From NCBI GenBank assembly GCA_905221605.1, contig CAJNDS010000047.1, positions 1-64,000 on the forward strand: a stretch of DNA of 64,000 nt, given 5' to 3'. Shown one piece after another: positions 62,963-64,000 of the stretch. The notes under the pieces are model-generated. The model worked only from the letters and a program-made list of their open reading frames with translations, ran no database searches and was not told where the DNA came from. Each line of letters begins with the position of its first letter. Positions within the stretch are counted from its first letter, which is position 1. The DNA is from Symbiodinium natans. Lineage: Eukaryota; Sar; Dinophyceae; Suessiales; Symbiodiniaceae. Both the position numbers and the translations under genes were made by a program.

Positions 62963-63691
62963 CTCTCTTCTTTCATGTATTGTTGGGTGTAGCATGAAGG
63001 GTGTAGAATTTAGGGTTATAATATATCCCTTAGGGTGAAACTTCCTGAAGAAGTCATAGTGTTCTTCACAAAGACAAGTTCTGGAATTATTTGCTCGGGC
63101 CTTGGCATTGAGCGTGGAGGGTTCAGATGCGTTCGAGCTTCTAAACCCAAAATCGCTGAACCCCAGCCCCTAAACCGTTCTCAGCTCAACCCTAAGCCCT
63201 AAGCCCAAACTCCCTGAACCCCCCTAACCCCTAAACCCTGAAGCCAGGAAGGACATCGGCGTGTCATTCCTGGTTCTTCTGCGGGTAATTTCGGGCCTCC
63301 AGGGCTTCGGGGTTAGGACTCGCAGTTCAGGGTTTTGGGATAAGGTTTAAGGACAATTTAGGGTTTAGGGTTTAGGGTGGATTTTGGGTGCAGGCCTGGG
63401 GTTTTGAGCGTAGGCAGGACTTAAGCATCTAAGGTTTGTGGTAACACTGGGACTATCAAGGAGGGATTGAGTGCTTGCTCGGGACCTGCGGGAACCCTGA
63501 TAGGTCTTCTGCTTCGGGGTTTAGGGTTGCGAGTTCGGGGGCGAATCTACATGCAAGCTTGGGGTTTCGTGTTCAGGGCTTCGGGGGACTTGGGGGGGAG
63601 TTTAGGAACCCCAAGAACCCTAAAGCCTAAGCTTTAAACCCTAAACCCTAAACCCTAAACCCTAACCCCTATATTTAAAAGGCGAAGCCCT

Positions 63692-63742
63692 CTCTTGCAG
63701 GGTTAGGCGCTCGTCGTAGTCCTCGATGGACATCCACAGCTC
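63692..63742 (-). CDS. Isolated exon, unrecognised gene
   Basis: ELWMSIEDYDERLTLQ follows TTCATGGCAG|GAG. The donor is not resolved. The island sits between CCCTAAA (left) and TTTAGGG (right) arrays. Confidence 0.38.
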
Positions 63743-64000
63743 CTGCCATGAATAAGACTCATGAGACTGCATTCGTTGTTTAGGGTTTAGGGTTTAGGGT
63801 TTAGGGTTTGGGGTTTGGGGTTTGGGGTTTGGGGTTTGACTCTGGCGAGCTCGCCAACCGGAGGCCCTCTAAGACTGCAACGTTTTTGTTGATAAAGGGT
63901 TTAGGGCTTGGGTGATTTAGGGTCTGGGGTTCAGGGTTTAGATGATTTAGGGTTTAGGGTTTGGGTGATTTGGGGTTTAGGGTTTAGATGATTTAGGGTT

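Noticed and set aside
1-64000. True telomere or subtelomere
   Set aside because: Arrays are short, in both orientations, degenerate and spread evenly across the window; neither end is a long uniform array.
1-64000. CRISPR-like array from regularly spaced repeats and unique spacers
   Set aside because: The repeats are 7-bp telomere-like units of varying number and spacing, in a eukaryotic gene setting, with no cas genes.

Overview
This window looks like nuclear DNA of a dinoflagellate, probably a Symbiodinium-like species. The evidence is indirect. Short TTTAGGG/CCCTAAA (plant/dinoflagellate-type telomere) arrays occur in both orientations every few hundred bases. Reconstructed genes have many tiny exons with GT, GC and possibly GA 5' splice sites and mostly AG|G 3' splice sites. 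All convincing genes lie on the minus strand, as expected for the one-way gene clusters of dinoflagellates. A very large APE-RT retroelement is present. No rRNA, tRNA or CRISPR array was recognised.

Genes (all minus strand, so 5' is to the right). 60.7-57.3 kb: 3' exons of an unrecognised gene. 54.8-51.6 kb: an unrecognised gene. 51.0-26.4 kb: an unrecognised gene with an intron of about 17 kb that holds the retroelement. 24.8-24.3 kb and 23.2-21.3 kb: short exon chains. 20.1-9.4 kb: a glycosyltransferase of the nucleotide-diphospho-sugar transferase type, with a DxD motif split across small exons. 9.2-2.75 kb: a complete-looking Nudix hydrolase gene of 11 exons. The last two are head to tail, about 195 bp apart. 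These models were built by hand: islands of coding sequence between telomere-like arrays were translated and accepted when reading phase closed across introns. The Nudix and glycosyltransferase models also have family motifs. The others rest on phase and coding character only.

Retroelement: about 29,649-46,167, minus strand, bounded by a 15-bp direct repeat in telomere-like DNA. Its ORFs run 5' to 3' as a gag-like helical ORF1, then a chain of overlapping ORFs with repeated modules and many hydrophobic, signal-peptide-like segments, then RNase H, then APE endonuclease-reverse transcriptase with C2H2 zinc fingers. A polyprotein with repeated export-type segments is the least expected thing in the window.

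Between exons the DNA is telomere-like arrays, at least four families of short inverted-repeat elements, tandem repeats and homopolymers. Several telomere-like arrays are flanked by 12-27 bp duplications of local sequence, and one splits a foldback element. This suggests that telomeric DNA has been inserted repeatedly into genes and now supplies intron sequence and splice sites.
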